This document shows positions 22,029 through 24,296 of a stretch of 24,296 bases of DNA, in pieces. The DNA is taken from NCBI GenBank assembly GCA_019232985.1, contig JAFAMW010000003.1, positions 1 through 24,296 of the forward strand, given 5' to 3'. Made by a program: the position numbers and the translations under genes. This DNA comes from Roseateles sp. GTDB taxonomy: Bacteria; Pseudomonadota; Gammaproteobacteria; Burkholderiales; Burkholderiaceae. The notes under the pieces were generated by a model. It searched no databases. It was not told the DNA's origin and was given only the letters and a program-made list of their open reading frames with translations. Position 1 is the stretch's first letter. Every line of letters begins with the position of its first letter.

Positions 22029-23687
22029 TCAATGCGATACGTTAGCAGCGCGCATGTCCCGCCCGTTCTGGTGCAGCACCACGGCGACGACCTTGCCCTG
22101 CGCGTCGCGCTCGAAGTCGAGCTGCGCATCGACGACCTTGAGGAAGAACTTGTCCTTCCCGCTCGCGAAGATCGGGAACGCCGGCTGGTCCCCCAGCCGC
22201 GCCGAGAGCTGCCCCTCGCGCAGCGTGACCTCGAACGGTGCGCCGAAGTCGAACTTGTATTCGCCCACGTAGTCGGGCTGCGTCGCGGGGTCGAGCGCGA
22301 CCTCCTTGGGTTCGGGCGGCAGCTCGGCGGCGCCGAGCTTCGGCGCGGGATGGTCGCCGCCCTGGTGCAGCACGAGCCCGCTCACCTGGCCCTGCGCGTC
22401 GCGCGTGAACGTGATCGACGCGGGGACCACCTTGAGGAAGAACTCGTCGCCGCCGGACGGATAGATCGCGACCTCGGACTGCCCGGTCGCCCGCGTCATC
22501 AGCTGGTCGCCGACGCGGTAGACCTTGAGCAGGAAATGCTCGGCGAGCCTGTAGGTTCCCGCGTACCGGTCGAGCGCCGCGGCCGGCATCGCGACCGCCT
22601 GGTGCGCGGGCTCGAGCGTCGCGGTCGCGTCGAGCACGGCGAAGCCGAAGTCGTCGACGCTGACCGACGTATTGGTCAGCACGACGACGCCGTGCCGCCG
22701 GTCCGCCGACCAGCCGATGAAGCTGCGGTAGCCGCCGGTGCCGCCGTTGTGCCAGACGACGCCCTTGTCGCTCGTCATCCACGCGAGGCCGATCCGGCCG
22801 ATCTCCTTGGCCTCGCGCCGCGGCGTCTGCGCGAACTGCATCGCCGCGTCCAGCGGACTCGGGGCCAGGCCCATATTGGCCTTCAGGTAACGCAGCATGT
22901 CGTTGGCGGTCGAGCGCAGCGCGCCGGCGCCGGCCAGCGCGTCGAAGTCCCAGTTCGCGACCGGATGGCCGGCCATGTCGTGGCCGGCCGCGAGGTGCGC
23001 GCGCATCGCGTCGGTGAAACCCGTGCCGCTCATGCGCATGCCGAGCGGCCCGAGCAGCTTGCGCGTCACGAGCTCGCCGTAGCTCTGCGACGCGGCGTGC
23101 GCGAGCGCGTCGCCGAGCAGGCCGAAGCCGAGGTTCGAGTATTCGTAGGACTGGCCGGGGTCGCGCGGCAGTGCGTAGGCCGCGAGGAACTCGCCGAGCT
23201 GGGCCGGGCCGTAGTCGGCGTACGGATTGGCCGGGTCCTTGGGCTTGAAGTTGGTCGGCATCCGCGGCAGGCCCGAATGCTGGGTCGCGAGCAGGCCGAG
23301 CGTGATCGGCTTGCCGTCGCGCTGCGGGATCCTGAAGCCGGGCACGAGCTGCTGCACCGGCGTGTCGAGCGTGACGCGCCCGGCGAGCACCGCGTCGGCG
23401 AGCAGCGTCGCCGTGAAGGTCTTGGTGATCGAGCCGATCTCGTAGACCGTGTCGCCGTCGGGCGGCTTGCCGCCGTCGAGCGTGCCGAACACGCGCACCG
23501 AGGTCTTGTCGCCATCGACGACGGCGAAGACCAGGCTCGGGTAGGTGCCGGCGGCGACGCGCTGCTTCGCGATGGTCTCGACGCGCTCGGACAGGGCCAC
23601 GGGCTGCGCGAGGCTCGCCGCGGCAGCGCCGGCGAGGACCATCGCAGCCGCGATCTTGTGGGAGCCCGTCTTGAGGAAGAAGTCCAC
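22029..23687 (-). CDS. Beta-lactamase-fold serine hydrolase with two C-terminal repeat modules
   Basis: The product is 552 residues. A signal peptide (residues 1-28, ending SLAQ) precedes a class C beta-lactamase/D-Ala-D-Ala carboxypeptidase-like domain (about 30-365). The three catalytic motifs are visible: S86-I-T-K89, Y183-S-N185 and H313-N-G315. The C-terminus carries two copies of a module of about 70 residues: YAGTYRL...FFLKVVPASITFTRDAQGQVSGLVLHQ (375-441) and YVGEYKF...FFLKVVDAQLDFERDAQGKVVAVVLHQ (473-540). These resemble the DUF3471-like domain that usually occurs once. The enzyme probably acts in the periplasm on peptidoglycan peptides, esters or peptides; no resistance role can be inferred. 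The start is GTG 23687, with AAGGA seven bases upstream and the signal peptide starting there. Confidence 0.88.
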   Translation of the reverse strand: MDFFLKTGSHKIAAAMVLAGAAAASLAQPVALSERVETIAKQRVAAGTYPSLVFAVVDGDKTSVRVFGTLDGGKPPDGDTVYEIGSITKTFTATLLADAVLAGRVTLDTPVQQLVPGFRIPQRDGKPITLGLLATQHSGLPRMPTNFKPKDPANPYADYGPAQLGEFLAAYALPRDPGQSYEYSNLGFGLLGDALAHAASQSYGELVTRKLLGPLGMRMSGTGFTDAMRAHLAAGHDMAGHPVANWDFDALAGAGALRSTANDMLRYLKANMGLAPSPLDAAMQFAQTPRREAKEIGRIGLAWMTSDKGVVWHNGGTGGYRSFIGWSADRRHGVVVLTNTSVSVDDFGFAVLDATATLEPAHQAVAMPAAALDRYAGTYRLAEHFLLKVYRVGDQLMTRATGQSEVAIYPSGGDEFFLKVVPASITFTRDAQGQVSGLVLHQGGDHPAPKLGAAELPPEPKEVALDPATQPDYVGEYKFDFGAPFEVTLREGQLSARLGDQPAFPIFASGKDKFFLKVVDAQLDFERDAQGKVVAVVLHQNGRDMRAANVSH

Positions 23688-23738
23688 GCAGCGTCCTTTG
23701 CGAAGGCGATAGGGTCCGCCGACTATAGGCGGGTCTCG

Positions 23739-24150
23739 CTATTTCGTAGGCGGCTGACGCGACAGATCCACCGTGCGCACCGCCGTCTCGCCGATCGCCT
23801 TGGCCTGCGCCTCGTAGGCGCGCGCGTTCTTCCACGCGATCAACTGCTCGGCGCTCAGGTGCGAGGCGTCCATCGCCGCGCGCAGCGCGTTGGCCTCGAG
23901 CACGGCCTTGGCCGACTCGAGCTCGCTCTGCTTGTGGATCAGCGTCTGCGCCTGGTCGATGCGCTGGGCCTCGACCTTCAGCGCGGCGATCGCGTTGACC
24001 TGGTCGCGGATCGCCGCGGGCGGCGTGAAGTGGTTGACGTTGATGCGGATCAGCCGGAACACGCCCGGGTAGCCCTGGTCGAGCTCGGACTGCGCCTGCG
24101 CGAGGATGGCCTTTTCGTAGTCGCCGAGGTTGGCGGCGAGCTGCGTGGTC
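23739..24150 (-). pseudogene. C-terminal part of a Band 7/SPFH-like protein, 5'-truncated at a transposase remnant
   Basis: About 137 residues read from TTQLAANLGDYEKAILAQAQSELDQ, through RINVNHFTPPAAIRDQVNAIAALKVEAQRI, to NARAYEAQAKAIGETAVRTVDLS and a TAG at 23739-23741. The hydrophobic-charged helix pattern with a QVNAIAALKVEAQRIDQAQTLI heptad looks like the C-terminal coiled coil of Band 7/SPFH (stomatin/prohibitin-like) membrane proteins. The call rests on pattern only. No start codon, signal or N-terminal domain precedes it. Upstream, the frame passes into the transposase remnant, whose stop is only 17 bases away. An open frame continues to an ATG at 24233, but those residues are transposase DNA read in another frame. 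Confidence 0.45.
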
Positions 24151-24166
24151 AAGCCCGAGCCGCATG

Positions 24167-24296
24167 TTAAGCGGCAGGTCGTGTGAAGCGCTCGCCATAG
24201 GCAATGGCGAATTGGTTCATGGCCTCCTTCCATTCCTTTGCTGCACGGCCCCAGTCGGTCGTGATGTTGCGCAGCGCCAGCCAGATGAGCTTGGTG
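24167..24296 (-). mobile_element. 3' end of an IS256 family transposase gene (continues beyond the window)
   Basis: The minus-strand frame gives 42 residues, TKLIWLALRNITTDWGRAAKEWKEAM, then NQFAIAYGERFTRPAA and a TAA at 24167-24169. The KLIWLALRNI and W-x-x-A-MNQFAI pattern is characteristic of the C-terminus of IS256/mutator-type transposases. The rest lies outside the window. Beyond the stop only about 17-20 bases separate it from the Band 7-like fragment, and I see no recognisable terminal inverted repeat there. This edge may be the true end of the element or a secondary junction. Confidence 0.85.

Noticed and set aside
20249..22045. A 598-codon plus-strand frame opposite the large lipoprotein
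   Set aside because: Its composition is typical of antisense frames in high-GC genes, and the minus-strand frame has a signal peptide, lipobox and good ribosome site.
21834..24170. A 778-codon plus-strand frame opposite the serine hydrolase
   Set aside because: The minus strand carries all three catalytic motifs; the plus frame has none.

Overview
The window is very GC-rich DNA (around 70% by eye) with tightly packed genes, short intergenic gaps and strong third-position G/C bias. This, with CACAAT-type -10 motifs and family content such as a PA2778/PA2779 pair, a DedA-rhodanese fusion and a LytS/LytTR pair, suggests a proteobacterium, most likely a betaproteobacterium of the Burkholderiales. 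The species cannot be read from the sequence. Both window edges look rearranged. The left edge has a membrane-protein tail abutting an M13 peptidase that lacks its N-terminal half. The right edge has the 3' end of an IS256-type transposase abutting the C-terminal part of a Band 7-like protein.

Layout. (1) 1-3000, plus strand: a 41-codon membrane-protein tail, the truncated M13 metallopeptidase, then a translationally coupled LytS-type histidine kinase and LytTR response regulator. (2) 3022-7421, minus strand: an outer-membrane-like protein, a MAPEG membrane protein, and a compact operon of PA2779-like membrane protein, PA2778-like C39 peptidase lipoprotein with TPRs, and a YXWGXW lipoprotein. 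(3) 7422-7651: a divergent intergenic region packed with five perfect or near-perfect inverted repeats. (4) 7652-12094, plus strand: a 1480-residue hybrid sensor kinase (CHASE, three PAS, HisKA, HATPase, two REC, HPt). (5) 12109-15051, minus strand: an apparent operon of MgtC/SapB, DUF2252 and DedA-rhodanese. (6) 15131-16546, plus strand: a DHA2-type MFS exporter. (7) 16547-18115: a lower-GC stretch of gene debris. It holds an AhpD-like carboxymuconolactone decarboxylase whose frame is fused to the tail of a broken VapC toxin, a VapB antitoxin with an apparently lost stop codon, and a frameshifted GNAT acetyltransferase. (8) 18139-19459, plus strand: an S1/P1 nuclease with all nine zinc ligands, then a small membrane protein behind a textbook MerR-type promoter. 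(9) 19484-24296, minus strand: an unrecognised 817-residue lipoprotein, a beta-lactamase-fold serine hydrolase with a duplicated C-terminal module, the Band 7-like fragment and the transposase end.

The themes are envelope and signalling functions. No complete new defence or mobile system is evident. The best leads are the inverted-repeat cluster upstream of the hybrid kinase, the MerR-type promoter driving a nearly leaderless membrane-protein gene, the three-gene PA2779/PA2778/YXWGXW operon, and the VapC deletion fused to the decarboxylase frame.
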